Assembly (NCBI GenBank): GCA_934699585.1
Contig: CAKUWY010000015.1
Coordinates: forward strand, 1 to 64,000
DNA from: an uncultured Fibrobacter sp.
Lineage (GTDB): Bacteria > Fibrobacterota > Fibrobacteria > Fibrobacterales > Fibrobacteraceae
DNA length: 64,000 bases
Direction: 5' to 3'
Under the pieces are notes generated by a model. It was given only the letters and a program-made list of their open reading frames with translations, ran no database searches and had not been told where the DNA came from. Position numbers and translations under genes: made by a program. How positions within the stretch are numbered: the stretch's first letter is position 1; each line of letters opens with the position of its first letter. Shown piece after piece: positions 34,028 to 42,807 of this stretch.

Positions 34028-35115
34028 AGTTTTCCCGCTATCTCATCCGCAATTTCTTGAAGATGTTCCTCATCGTGGTGGTGGGCGCCATCTTCATGTT
34101 CGTGGTGATTGACTTTGTGGGCAACATCAAGACCTGGCTTACCCGCGATGTGCAGTCGGTATATGATTACTACATCAGCTACTTGCCCTACATTCTTTAC
34201 CTGATTACTCCGGTGGCGCTGTTTATAGCGGTCCTTGCCTCTGTGGGCAACATGACCCGCCACCTGGAGATGAGTGCCATGCAGAGTTCGGGGCAGAACC
34301 CGTTCCGCACGCTGATGCCCATATTTTTCTTTGGCGTACTGGTCTCTCTGGGGGCTTACGAGATGAGCGAACTCTGGTTGCCCGACGCGAACCACAAGCG
34401 CCTGGAAATCATGGAGACCAACGCCCAGAAAAAGAAGAACCCGCGAATCAAGGAAAAAAGCAATTTTACCTTTATCGATAGCGAAAGGGCCAGCTGGTTC
34501 TTTAGGCATTATTCCGGCGACAGAAAACTGGGTCGCGACGTGGTGTTGCTCTTGCGTGAGCAAGGACACCTGGTGGAACGTTTTGACGCCAAGAGCGTGA
34601 CCTGGGTCGAAGAAGAAAACGCTAGCTACTGGCTTTTTGAAAGGGGATACCAGAGAATTTTTGATAAAGACGGTTCCGTGACGGTGCATCCCTTTGCCAA
34701 GGAAAAACTGGTGAACAAGGTCGGCACTCGTCCCGAAGACCTGATCAACGAGCGGCAGGTTCCCGACGAGATGGACTCAAAGATGGTCCTCAAGCGTATC
34801 GAGGTGCTGAAACGCTCCGGCGAAGATACCCGCGCTATGGAGACTGCCCTGTACTTTAAGCGGTCTGCCCACTGGATGAACCTGATCGTGCTTTTGATTG
34901 GTGCTGCCCTCTGCCACCGTTATACCCGCTCCGGAGGGCTTTCCCAGAAATTCGGCATTGGCCTGCTGCTTGTTTTTAGCTATTATATCCTAGAACGGAT
35001 TGGGCTGAAAATGGGCGAGAACGGAGCCCTTTCTCCCTTCATGGGTGCCTGGATAAGCCACCTGGTGTTTGGGGCTTTGGCTTCTACCATGTTGTACCGC
35101 TCGTTTAGGCTGTAG
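34024..35115 (+). CDS. lptG: LPS export permease LptG
   Basis: This 363-residue permease of the same family has a normal length. The N-terminal FSRYLIRNFLKMFLIVVVGA helix, MSAMQSSGQNPFRTLMPIFF coupling region, and C-terminal LLVFSYYILERIGLKMGENG are typical of LptG. Its ATG overlaps the lptF stop (ATGA), so the two are translationally coupled, as expected for obligate partners. lptB and the other lpt genes are not in this window. Confidence 0.94.
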   Translation: MKFSRYLIRNFLKMFLIVVVGAIFMFVVIDFVGNIKTWLTRDVQSVYDYYISYLPYILYLITPVALFIAVLASVGNMTRHLEMSAMQSSGQNPFRTLMPIFFFGVLVSLGAYEMSELWLPDANHKRLEIMETNAQKKKNPRIKEKSNFTFIDSERASWFFRHYSGDRKLGRDVVLLLREQGHLVERFDAKSVTWVEEENASYWLFERGYQRIFDKDGSVTVHPFAKEKLVNKVGTRPEDLINERQVPDEMDSKMVLKRIEVLKRSGEDTRAMETALYFKRSAHWMNLIVLLIGAALCHRYTRSGGLSQKFGIGLLLVFSYYILERIGLKMGENGALSPFMGAWISHLVFGALASTMLYRSFRL

Positions 35116-35125
35116 AGGTTTTTGG

Positions 35126-36943
35126 ATGTTGATGGCGAATGTGTTGTTTATGGTGGCGGGCCTTTTTTTAGGCGTCGCGTTCCAGGGAGGGATGTTCCTG
35201 TTCCTTATCCCTGTGGCAGGCATTGCCGTAGCCCTCGGTTATATTAACCTGCCCCGTATTCCTGGCAGCAAGACGGCAAGCCTTCCGGTGGTGACCCGAG
35301 CTATGCGGGCCACGGGCCTTGCCCCTGCGGTTGCTCCCGAACTCCGGAACGCCATCAAGGACGAATCTTCGGAATTCAACGAACCTAATTCTACCCTGAA
35401 GGTGAACCAGGTGTGGGCTCGCGCAAATGCCGACGTGAACAAGTCCATGACGGATTTGCTTCACGGACTTAAAAGGGTCATTCCCAATGTCCATTCTTTG
35501 GTCATTTTCTCCTCGCTGAACACCAACAAGGAATGGGGAATTCGGGTCTATAGTGCAGACCCCAGCGTCCAGATTGCTTCCGATGTAAAGGTGACCGAAA
35601 CTTCGGGGCTTATCGGCCAGCTTTTCAACATGGACGTGGAACGCCTGTTGGAAGGCGACCTTTCTGGCGGCAAGGCGCTGCTCTACTATATCGACAATCC
35701 CATGATCAAGTCCCTTGCCGCAGTCCCCATTCTGGACCAGGGCAAGAACCGCATTGGTGCCCTGGTGATAGATTCGCTGTACCCCAACGCCTTCAACCAA
35801 TCGACGGTCCAGGCCCTTACCCACATTGCAAGTACCCTGTATGCCCTCTACTACAAGTGCTTTGTTTCGGCAAAGAACTTTATCGGCCAGCACCAGTTCA
35901 GTATTTTGTACAGCTACCAGCACAAGTTTTTCCAGACCATGTCCGTCAAGGACATTTACAACCAGATTTTCGACTACGTCAAGCAGAACATTCCTTACGA
36001 CCGCATGATGCTTTTGGCCCTCAACAAGCAGGACCAGGTGGACACCCACAAGGAGCGTGAAGGCCGTGTGGTCTGCGCCGACGGTATTGACAGCGAGCAG
36101 TTCCAGAATAAAAAGTTCACCCTTTCGGACAAGGGCCTTGCAATCCTTGCGATTTTCCAGAACCGCCCTGTGGAGCGATTCTTCAGTTCTAGCTCCAGCC
36201 AGTACATTCCCCGCATAGACAATCGCGAAAACAAGAACCTGGATTTCCGTCAGCTGTTCGTGATGCCCATTTCTACGGACAACAACGCAAGCCAGGCGGA
36301 GCTGGCCATCTGCCTCGAGAGCCGAACCTCTGGCCGCTATACCGAACACGAGGTACAGCTATTGAAGGCCTTCGCCGGAGTGGCGGGTTTTGCCTACGTC
36401 AGGGCAAGCCAGTTCGAGACCAAGAAAGACGAGGCTACCCGTGACGGCATGACGGGCCTTTTGAACAAACGGACCCTGCCCGACGCCCTGCGCACCGAAA
36501 AGATTCGTGCCGACAGACGCCAGTACAATATCGGCGTGCTGATGATGGACATTGATCACTTCAAGAGTGTGAACGATACCTACGGTCACGGCGTTGGCGA
36601 CATGGTGATCATCGGGATAGCAAAGACCCTGCTCAAGGAAGTCCGCAAGGATATCGACGTGGTGGCCCGCTACGGCGGCGAAGAACTTGTGGTGGGCCTT
36701 GTAGATACAACGCCCGAAGGCATGATGGAAACGGCGGAGCGCATCCGCAAGGCCGTGCTGGATTTGGAATTCGAAGTGCACCAGGCCACGCCTCTCCGGG
36801 TGAGCATCAGTATCGGTGCGTTCCTCGTGACTCCGGAATTCAAGGACAACATGATGAAGGCCGTGAACTTTGCGGACCAGGCCCTGTACAAGGCCAAGGA
36901 AGCGGGCCGTAACCAGGTTATCCAATATACAGAAACGGCCTAG
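35126..36943 (+). CDS. Membrane GAF-GGDEF protein (diguanylate cyclase)
   Basis: This ~605-residue protein has two N-terminal membrane helices (residues 4-45), one or two GAF-like sensory regions (about 110-260 and 270-430), and a C-terminal GGDEF domain with MMDIDHFKSVNDTYGHGVGD and active-site RYGGEELV. The tetrapeptide five residues upstream is KDID, not RxxD, so product inhibition at the I-site may be absent. GAGG from the end of lptG serves as ribosome site, giving ATG 35126; the ATG at 35132 is an alternative. Ten bases after lptG, so probably co-transcribed. Confidence 0.9.
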   Translation: MLMANVLFMVAGLFLGVAFQGGMFLFLIPVAGIAVALGYINLPRIPGSKTASLPVVTRAMRATGLAPAVAPELRNAIKDESSEFNEPNSTLKVNQVWARANADVNKSMTDLLHGLKRVIPNVHSLVIFSSLNTNKEWGIRVYSADPSVQIASDVKVTETSGLIGQLFNMDVERLLEGDLSGGKALLYYIDNPMIKSLAAVPILDQGKNRIGALVIDSLYPNAFNQSTVQALTHIASTLYALYYKCFVSAKNFIGQHQFSILYSYQHKFFQTMSVKDIYNQIFDYVKQNIPYDRMMLLALNKQDQVDTHKEREGRVVCADGIDSEQFQNKKFTLSDKGLAILAIFQNRPVERFFSSSSSQYIPRIDNRENKNLDFRQLFVMPISTDNNASQAELAICLESRTSGRYTEHEVQLLKAFAGVAGFAYVRASQFETKKDEATRDGMTGLLNKRTLPDALRTEKIRADRRQYNIGVLMMDIDHFKSVNDTYGHGVGDMVIIGIAKTLLKEVRKDIDVVARYGGEELVVGLVDTTPEGMMETAERIRKAVLDLEFEVHQATPLRVSISIGAFLVTPEFKDNMMKAVNFADQALYKAKEAGRNQVIQYTETA

Positions 36944-36965
36944 ACCGTTTGATTAGGGGGCGATT

Positions 36966-38429
36966 TTGTTCACTGTTTTGGATTGGGCGGTTCTTGTCGC
37001 TTACCTTTTAGTTTCCCTGTTCATCGGCCTCTGGGTCTCCCGTGGCAACAAGAACCTCAAGGAATACATGTTCGGTGGCGGATCCATGCCCTGGATTGCC
37101 GTAGGCATAAGCCTTATCGCCACCTCCGTAAGCGCCACCACCTTCTTGGGAGCTCCCGCCGATGTCTATGGCGACAACATGACGTTCCTCATGTTCCAGA
37201 TAGGGGCGCTCCTCAGCATCGTGGTGGTGGGCATCGTGTTTATCCCCAGGTTCCGCACGTCCGGAATCAACAGTGCCTATGAACTTTTCGAAGTCCGTTT
37301 CGGCTCTAAGGCGGTGCGCCGTCTGGCGGCGGTTTTCTACTGCATGCACCTGCTGCTCCGCACGGGAATTCTGCTGTACGCGCCATCCCTGGTGCTGGCC
37401 CAGATTTTGCACATCGACTTGAAACTTGCCATTGTGGTGTCTGCGGCGGTGGCCATTTTTTACACCTGGTTTGGCGGCATCAAGGCGGTTATCTGGACCG
37501 ACGTGATGCAGTTCTGCGTGTTCTTTGGCGGCGGCGTCTTGGTGCTGGTTTTAATCGCCAATGCAGTGGGCGGTTTCGGCGAGATGGCGGCCCTTGCAAG
37601 CGAGGCGGGCAAGACCAAGTGGTGGGATGCCAGTTTCGATATTTCTAACGCACGAACCTTGGTGTCGGCGGGCTTTGCCTATGCTGTTCTGGAAATTGCC
37701 ATTCGCGGTTGCGACCAGCAGTTCGTGCAGCGCTACCTGAGCTGCAAAGACGTGAAGGCGGCCAACCGCTCCAGCGTGCTCTCCATGGTGCTGGGCTGTG
37801 CCGTTTCCATATTGTTCTACTGGGTGGGTGCCGCCCTGTTCGTTTATTACAAGATTTCAAAGGTAGCGGCCTTGCCCGATGGCCTTGGGCAGAACGACGT
37901 GTTCCCCTACTTTATCGTGAACGGGCTTCCGGTGGGGGTGACCGGCCTGATTGTGGCGGCCATTTGCGCGGCAGCCATGAGCAGCCTTTCGGGAGCAATC
38001 AATTCCCTCAGCAACACCTCGGAGCATGACTTCTTGGGCTGGGGCGAATCCGAAGGGATTGGCGGCCTCAAGCGGGCGAAAATCTGGACGGTAGTCTGGG
38101 GTGTACTGGGCGTGTTCTTTGCGCTGTTTGCCGCCACCCAGCAGGGAAGCCTCCTCAAGAACGCCATTTTCTTTACAGGGCTCTTTACCGGCCCGCTTCT
38201 CGGCATGTTCCTGCTGGCCTTCTTTGTGAAGGGGCTACGCAGTTGGCAGGTAATTGCGGCCGTACTTTGCGGCATGGCAAGCCTGGTGCTTATTCAGGGG
38301 ATTCCCGCCTTTGGCGTACCTGCGGTACTGGGCGGTATATTCAGCTGGCCCTGGATGCCCTTTATCAGCATGACCACCACCATCCTGGTGGCGCTGGTGT
38401 TTAGAGTTTTTTCTTCGCGGCTTTCTTGA
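36966..38429 (+). CDS. Sodium:solute symporter
   Basis: This 487-residue permease of the SSS/SGLT family has about 13 hydrophobic helices. Typical segments are YLLVSLFIGLWVSRGNKN, EYMFGGGSMPWIAVGISLIA, SVSATTFLGAPADVYGDN and AAICAAAMSSLSGAINSLS. It couples Na+ entry to uptake of an unknown solute (sugar, amino acid or carboxylate). Start is TTG at 36966, supported by AGGGGG five bases upstream. The last 29 bases overlap the convergent lipoprotein gene. Confidence 0.93.
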   Translation: MFTVLDWAVLVAYLLVSLFIGLWVSRGNKNLKEYMFGGGSMPWIAVGISLIATSVSATTFLGAPADVYGDNMTFLMFQIGALLSIVVVGIVFIPRFRTSGINSAYELFEVRFGSKAVRRLAAVFYCMHLLLRTGILLYAPSLVLAQILHIDLKLAIVVSAAVAIFYTWFGGIKAVIWTDVMQFCVFFGGGVLVLVLIANAVGGFGEMAALASEAGKTKWWDASFDISNARTLVSAGFAYAVLEIAIRGCDQQFVQRYLSCKDVKAANRSSVLSMVLGCAVSILFYWVGAALFVYYKISKVAALPDGLGQNDVFPYFIVNGLPVGVTGLIVAAICAAAMSSLSGAINSLSNTSEHDFLGWGESEGIGGLKRAKIWTVVWGVLGVFFALFAATQQGSLLKNAIFFTGLFTGPLLGMFLLAFFVKGLRSWQVIAAVLCGMASLVLIQGIPAFGVPAVLGGIFSWPWMPFISMTTTILVALVFRVFSSRLS

Positions 38430-39240
38430 ATTCGCCCATGGCCTTGTCGATAGCGTTGACGTAGGCGTCTACGCTTGTGTCGGATTGCAGGTCTACGTAC
38501 TTGTCCACCAGCATCACGTTACCTTTACCCTTGACTTGGGTCCAGCCGTGGTCCGTGTGAAGAAGCTTGTTCCCTTTCTTGTCGATAAGCACCACGTCTA
38601 CCATTGCTACTGGGGTTGCCCTTGCTGTCGGCAGCAGGCCACCCTCCTCGTAGAAGAAATAGTATTCGGCTACGGCGATGGCGTCTACGTTTAGAGCCTC
38701 GCAAAGCTTGCCTACGCTTTCGCGAACTTCTTGATCGTCGGTTTTGGCGCCAAAGAGTGCCGTTTCATTAGAAACAACCGCCTCGTAGGGCAGCACATGC
38801 ATTCCTGTGGGAGCCATGTAGCGCCAGCCGTTCACCGGAACGAGTCTTGAAAGCTTATTGATAACACCTTCTGCTCCTGAGGGGTCGAAGAACTTTTGAA
38901 CTTCGGCATTGCCGGTTACCTCGTCACGGGAGATTACTGCCCAACCCTTGATGCTGCCGAGAGTCTCTGCCAGGGCGTCCGCACCATGGGTGATGAGTCT
39001 TTCGCGACCCTTGGCGAGTTGCGGCACGTTATCTCTGGCGGCGCTGGTGGCGACTCCTACCAGGGCGTCTTTAAGGCTGCCGCTTTCTTCTTCGTCTTCT
39101 AGTTTTTTGATGTCTTCGCTGGCCGATACGCTCAAGATGGCGACTTTCTTTACGTCGTTGACTTCGGGTTTTTGGACATGTACCCCTGCGCAAGAGCAGA
39201 GCAAGAATGCGAGGGAGCAGAGTGCGATGGCCTTTTTCAT
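38401..39240 (-). CDS. Lipoprotein, unknown function
   Basis: This 279-residue lipoprotein has signal MKKAIALCSLAFLLCSC (Cys 17). The mature protein starts with a VKKVAILSVSASEDI strand and continues as a mixed alpha/beta domain with AIAVAEYYFFYEEGG and VVLIDKKGNKLLHTDHGW, similar in style to periplasmic lipoproteins of the GNA1162/CsgG-like type, though I cannot assign a family. GAGGAGG lies before the ATG. Its 3' end overlaps the symporter gene tail-to-tail. Confidence 0.75.
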   Translation of the reverse strand: MKKAIALCSLAFLLCSCAGVHVQKPEVNDVKKVAILSVSASEDIKKLEDEEESGSLKDALVGVATSAARDNVPQLAKGRERLITHGADALAETLGSIKGWAVISRDEVTGNAEVQKFFDPSGAEGVINKLSRLVPVNGWRYMAPTGMHVLPYEAVVSNETALFGAKTDDQEVRESVGKLCEALNVDAIAVAEYYFFYEEGGLLPTARATPVAMVDVVLIDKKGNKLLHTDHGWTQVKGKGNVMLVDKYVDLQSDTSVDAYVNAIDKAMGEFKKAAKKKL

Positions 39241-39650
39241 AATTCCTCCTCGGAGCGGGCGGTGCCGCTTGCCGGAACAGTTGTTTTTTACATCTATAAT
39301 TTAAGTCTGTCAATCAATATTGTCAAATGAATAGTTTTGATTGAAACGATATATATTTTTGATTAAGTCTGCTTTTTCCCCGGACATTCGCCGTTTCCTC
39401 CTTTTTTCTGTTATACATGGCCACAAAGGAGGATAATCTTCCCGGCACCTTCCCGCAATCTTACTTTTTTCTGTTTTCCTTAAATATTTGTGTATTAAGG
39501 AGTTGGACGAAAATTCCCCCGACCTCTGGTGGTGGTCCGACCTCAAAATCACCACATGTTGTGGTGGTCTTGAATTGAAAAGCACAAGATATGGTGTTTT
39601 TTGTTATTATTTGACCGCTGACCCATTTTGATGAAAAAAAGGTAAAAGTA
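39241..39650 (+). promoter_or_regulatory. Long upstream region of nrdD with NrdR-like boxes
   Basis: No gene is visible in these 410 bases. Near the 3' end, 39582-39597 (GCACAAGATATGGTGT) matches 13 of 16 positions of the NrdR box consensus ACACWATATATWGTGT. A second, weaker site at 39552-39567 (CCACATGTTGTGGTGG, 9 of 16, within a CACCACA-TGT-TGTGGTG palindrome) lies 30 bases upstream, close to the usual tandem spacing. The remainder (39300-39520) is AT-rich. Control by the repressor NrdR is inferred. Confidence 0.6.
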
Positions 39651-41981
39651 ATGATTGTTACAGTGAAAAAACGCGACGGCCGCGAGATGCCGTTCAACAT
39701 CGAGAAGATTTCTGCCGCTATCGAGAAGGCTTTCCGCGCCTCTGGTGAATTGGACGAACAGATCAAGGCCTCCCAGGACCAGTTGAATTTGTTGGGAAAC
39801 GACGACGTACTTTCTAGTACGGCCCTCCAGGTGGCCGCAAGCGCCGTGGGCCTTTTGGAAGCCGAGGGCAAGGTAAAGCCCGAAATCGAGGAAATTCAGG
39901 ACGCCGTTGAAAAGGCCCTGACCGAGGGCGGTTATGCCGATACCGCCAAGAGCTACATCCTGTACCGTGCCGAGCGTACCCGCATCCGCGAAGTGAACAC
40001 CCGCCTCATGCACACGCTCCGCGACATTACTTTCAGTTCCGCCAAGGAATCCGACCTTAAGCGCGAAAACGCGAACATCGACGGCGACACCGCCATGGGC
40101 ACCATGCTCAAGTACGGCTCCGAATCGGCCAAGCATTTCTACACCATGATGATGCTCAAGCCCGAGCACAGCCGCGCACACTCCGAGGGCGATATCCACA
40201 TCCACGATTTGGATTTCTACTCCCTCACCATGACCTGCTGCCAGATCGACCTGAAGAAACTGTTCAAGGGCGGTTTCAACACCGGTCATGGCCACCTGCG
40301 CGAACCCAAGGATATCCGCAGCTACGCGGCTCTTGCCGCCATTGCCATACAAAGTAACCAGAACGACCAGCACGGCGGCCAGTCCATTCCCAACTTCGAC
40401 TACGCCATGGCCGACGGCGTGCGCATCACCTACCGCAAGGCCTACCTCTCCAACCTGGTGAAGGCCCTGATTCTCTTTACCGGCAAGGAAGAAGAGGAAA
40501 TCCTTCCGGTGGTCAAGAAGCTCCACTCCGAAATGGCCGAGATGGGCATGGTGGCGACCCTCGTGCCCAACGAGAAGTTCGTGGAGGCTGAAGCTCGCGA
40601 ACTTTCCAAGGTCTATGACACTGAAATCGTGATGAAGGCCCAGAAGTTCGCCGAGAAGCAGGCTTACGAAGAAACGGACAAGACCACCTTCCAGGCCATG
40701 GAAGCTTTCGTGCACAACCTGAACTCCATGCACAGCCGCGCCGGCGCCCAGACGCCGTTCTCTAGCATCAACTACGGCATGTGCACCGAACCCGAAGCCC
40801 GCATGGTCATGCGTAACCTGCTGCTCACCACCGACGAGGGCCTGGGCGGCGGTGAGACGGCCATTTTCCCCATCCAGATTTTCCGCGTCAAGGAAGGCGT
40901 TAGCCTCAATCCGGGCGACCCCAACTACGACCTGTTCAAGCTGGCCTGCAAGGTGAGCGCGAAGCGCCTGTTCCCCAACTTCAGCTTCCAGGATGCTCCC
41001 TACAACCTGCAGTACTACAAGCCGGGCCACCCTGAAACGGAAATTTCTTACATGGGCTGCCGTACCCGCGTGATCGGCAACAACTACGACCCGACCCGCG
41101 AAATCAGCTTCGGCCGTGGCAACCTGAGCTTCACCTCTATCAACCTGCCCCGTATCGCCATCAAGATGAAGTCCGTGGACCTGTTCTTCAAGGAACTGGA
41201 CCGCATGCTGCAACTGGTGAGCGACCAGCTCATGGAACGTTTTGCCGTGCAGAGCCGCCGCAAGGTCAAGAACTTCCCCTTCCTCATGGGACAGGGCGTG
41301 TGGATCGATTCCGAGAAGCTGGGCTGGGAAGACACCGTGGGCGAGGTCATCAAGCACGGCACCCTTTCCATCGGTTTCATCGGCCTTGCCGAAACCCTGG
41401 TGGCCCTTACCGGCAAGCACCACGGCGAATCCGAAGCCTCCCAGGAACTGGGCCTCAAGATTATCGGCCACATGCGTGAATTCTGCGACAAGGAATCCAA
41501 GCGCCTTGGCCTGAACTTCAGCTTGCTCGCTACCCCTGCCGAAGGCCTTTCCGGCCGTTTCGTGCGCATGGACAAGAAGAAGTTCGGCATTATCCCGGGC
41601 GTTACCGACCGCGATTACTACACCAACTCTTTCCATGTGCCGGTGTACTACAAGATTTCGGCCTTCAAGAAGATTTCTCTCGAAGCCCCGTACCACGCTC
41701 TCACCAACGCTGGCCACATCAGCTACGTGGAACTGGACGGCGACCCGAGCCAGAACCTGGACGCCTTCGAGAAGATCGTGCACCACATGGCAAAATCCGG
41801 CATCGGTTACGGAAGCATCAACCACCCGGTGGACCGCGACCCGGTTTGCGGATTCGTGGGCGTTATCGGAGACTGCTGCCCCCGCTGCGGACGTAGCGAA
41901 GGTCACGCCATTTCTGAGGCCAAGATCGAGGAACTGCGCAAGCTTTACCCGGGTATGCCTGCGTTCAAGGGAATTAGATAA
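39651..41981 (+). CDS. nrdD: Anaerobic (class III) ribonucleoside-triphosphate reductase, large part
   Basis: This 776-residue protein reduces NTPs to dNTPs without oxygen. Residues 1-95 are an ATP-cone (VKKRDGREMPFNIEKISAAI); the body has SEGDIHIHDLDFY, NQNDQHGGQSIPNFDYAM, FPNFSFQDAPYNL and YMGCRTRVIGNN with active-site Cys. It ends with the zinc-site region (DPVCGFVGVIGDCCPRCGR) and 25 more residues, but lacks the C-terminal glycyl-radical motif RVxGY that the family needs. That motif is coded by the separate gene 21 bases downstream. Probably NrdR-regulated. Confidence 0.95.
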   Translation: MIVTVKKRDGREMPFNIEKISAAIEKAFRASGELDEQIKASQDQLNLLGNDDVLSSTALQVAASAVGLLEAEGKVKPEIEEIQDAVEKALTEGGYADTAKSYILYRAERTRIREVNTRLMHTLRDITFSSAKESDLKRENANIDGDTAMGTMLKYGSESAKHFYTMMMLKPEHSRAHSEGDIHIHDLDFYSLTMTCCQIDLKKLFKGGFNTGHGHLREPKDIRSYAALAAIAIQSNQNDQHGGQSIPNFDYAMADGVRITYRKAYLSNLVKALILFTGKEEEEILPVVKKLHSEMAEMGMVATLVPNEKFVEAEARELSKVYDTEIVMKAQKFAEKQAYEETDKTTFQAMEAFVHNLNSMHSRAGAQTPFSSINYGMCTEPEARMVMRNLLLTTDEGLGGGETAIFPIQIFRVKEGVSLNPGDPNYDLFKLACKVSAKRLFPNFSFQDAPYNLQYYKPGHPETEISYMGCRTRVIGNNYDPTREISFGRGNLSFTSINLPRIAIKMKSVDLFFKELDRMLQLVSDQLMERFAVQSRRKVKNFPFLMGQGVWIDSEKLGWEDTVGEVIKHGTLSIGFIGLAETLVALTGKHHGESEASQELGLKIIGHMREFCDKESKRLGLNFSLLATPAEGLSGRFVRMDKKKFGIIPGVTDRDYYTNSFHVPVYYKISAFKKISLEAPYHALTNAGHISYVELDGDPSQNLDAFEKIVHHMAKSGIGYGSINHPVDRDPVCGFVGVIGDCCPRCGRSEGHAISEAKIEELRKLYPGMPAFKGIR

Positions 41982-42002
41982 TTAACATAAGGAGGACTAA
42001 AT

Positions 42003-42149
42003 ATGTCTGAAAAAGAACTGAGCAAGTATGGCGAGGGTGTGGGTTTCGAACGCATCCGCCGCATCACCGGTTACCTGGTAGGTACCATCGACCGTTTCAA
42101 CAACGCGAAGCGCGCCGAAGTGAACGACCGCGTAAAGCACGGGGTGTAA
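42003..42149 (+). CDS. Separate glycyl-radical tail of NrdD (48 residues)
   Basis: This very small ORF has a strong AAGGAGGA ribosome site seven bases before its ATG. Its sequence contains RITGYLVGTIDRFNNAKRAE, then VNDRVKHG, which is the C-terminal glycyl-radical segment of NrdD (consensus R-V/I-x-G-Y; radical Gly is residue 23). In most class III enzymes this is fused to the main chain. The main gene ends with its own TAA/TAG context 21 bases earlier, and the own ribosome site argues against a sequencing frameshift. It must bind NrdD as a second chain and be activated by NrdG. Confidence 0.88.
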   Translation: MSEKELSKYGEGVGFERIRRITGYLVGTIDRFNNAKRAEVNDRVKHGV

Positions 42150-42150
42150 T

Positions 42151-42720
42151 ACGGAACAGCAAACTCCGAGACTCCGCATTGCGGGAATCGAGCCGGAATC
42201 CTTTGTGGACGGGCCCGGTATCCGCATGACGGTTTTCACCCAGGGCTGTCACCACCATTGCCCCGGTTGCCAGAACCCGCAGACCCACGACTTTGCAGGC
42301 GGGCACTTTATCGATATCGAAGAGATTCTTGCGATGATTGACGAGAACCCCCTGCTGGACGGAGTCACTTTCAGCGGTGGCGACCCTATGGAGCAATCGG
42401 CGGCCCTGATCCCGCTGGCCCGCGAAATCAAGGAACGGGGTATGAACCTGATTATCTATACGGGTTATACCTACGAACGCCTCATGGAACTGAAGGACGA
42501 GCGTCCGGACTTTTTCGAACTGCTCACCTTTGCCGACATCCTGATTGACGGCCCCTTCGTGATGGCGAAGCGTTCCCTGGAACTCAAGTTCCGCGGCTCA
42601 TCTAACCAGCGTATTATCGACGTGCCCGAAAGCCTTGCCCAGGGGCGTGTGGTGCTGCACCAGATCCAGCTGGACGAAATGGCGGAGCGGGAACCGCTTG
42701 CCGTCAAGTGCGCCGTTTAG
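42151..42720 (+). CDS. nrdG: Anaerobic ribonucleotide reductase activating protein (radical SAM)
   Basis: NrdG uses a [4Fe-4S] cluster and S-adenosylmethionine to make the glycyl radical on NrdD. The cluster motif is QGCHHHCPGCQNP, preceded by VDGPGIRMTVF and followed by FSGGDPMEQ. The first canonical start, GTG 42205, would cut off conserved N-terminal sequence (LRIAGIEPESF), which is in frame upstream. In that upstream part there is no ATG, GTG or TTG; the best candidate is ACG at 42151, one base after the stop of the glycyl-tail gene. Length from there is 189 residues. The body assignment is firm; the start is uncertain. Confidence 0.85.
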   Translation, partial: TEQQTPRLRIAGIEPESFVDGPGIRMTVFTQGCHHHCPGCQNPQTHDFAGGHFIDIEEILAMIDENPLLDGVTFSGGDPMEQSAALIPLAREIKERGMNLIIYTGYTYERLMELKDERPDFFELLTFADILIDGPFVMAKRSLELKFRGSSNQRIIDVPESLAQGRVVLHQIQLDEMAEREPLAVKCAV

Positions 42721-42732
42721 CCCAGCGCAACT

Positions 42733-42806
42733 GTCACCCCGGCCGCTCAACTTGTCATCCCCGCTGTTCAACTTGTCATCCCCGCGCAGGCGGGGATCTG
42801 CTGTCA
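42733..42806. repeat. Palindromic repeat units
   Basis: Truncated units (GTCACCCCGGC at 42733, GTCATCCCCGC at 42756) precede a complete one at 42775-42800 with stem ATCCCCGC/GCGGGGAT. They fill the gap between convergent nrdG and the rhomboid gene. Confidence 0.8.
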
Positions 42807-42807
42807 G

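Noticed and set aside
39549..41906. 785-residue open frame antisense to nrdD
   Set aside because: It mirrors the NrdD codons (third-position G/C bias opens the opposite strand), has composition typical of shadow frames (very high His, Val, Gly) and no ribosome site.
42205..42207. GTG as the nrdG start
   Set aside because: Conserved NrdG residues lie upstream in the same frame, so this start would remove part of the first strand.
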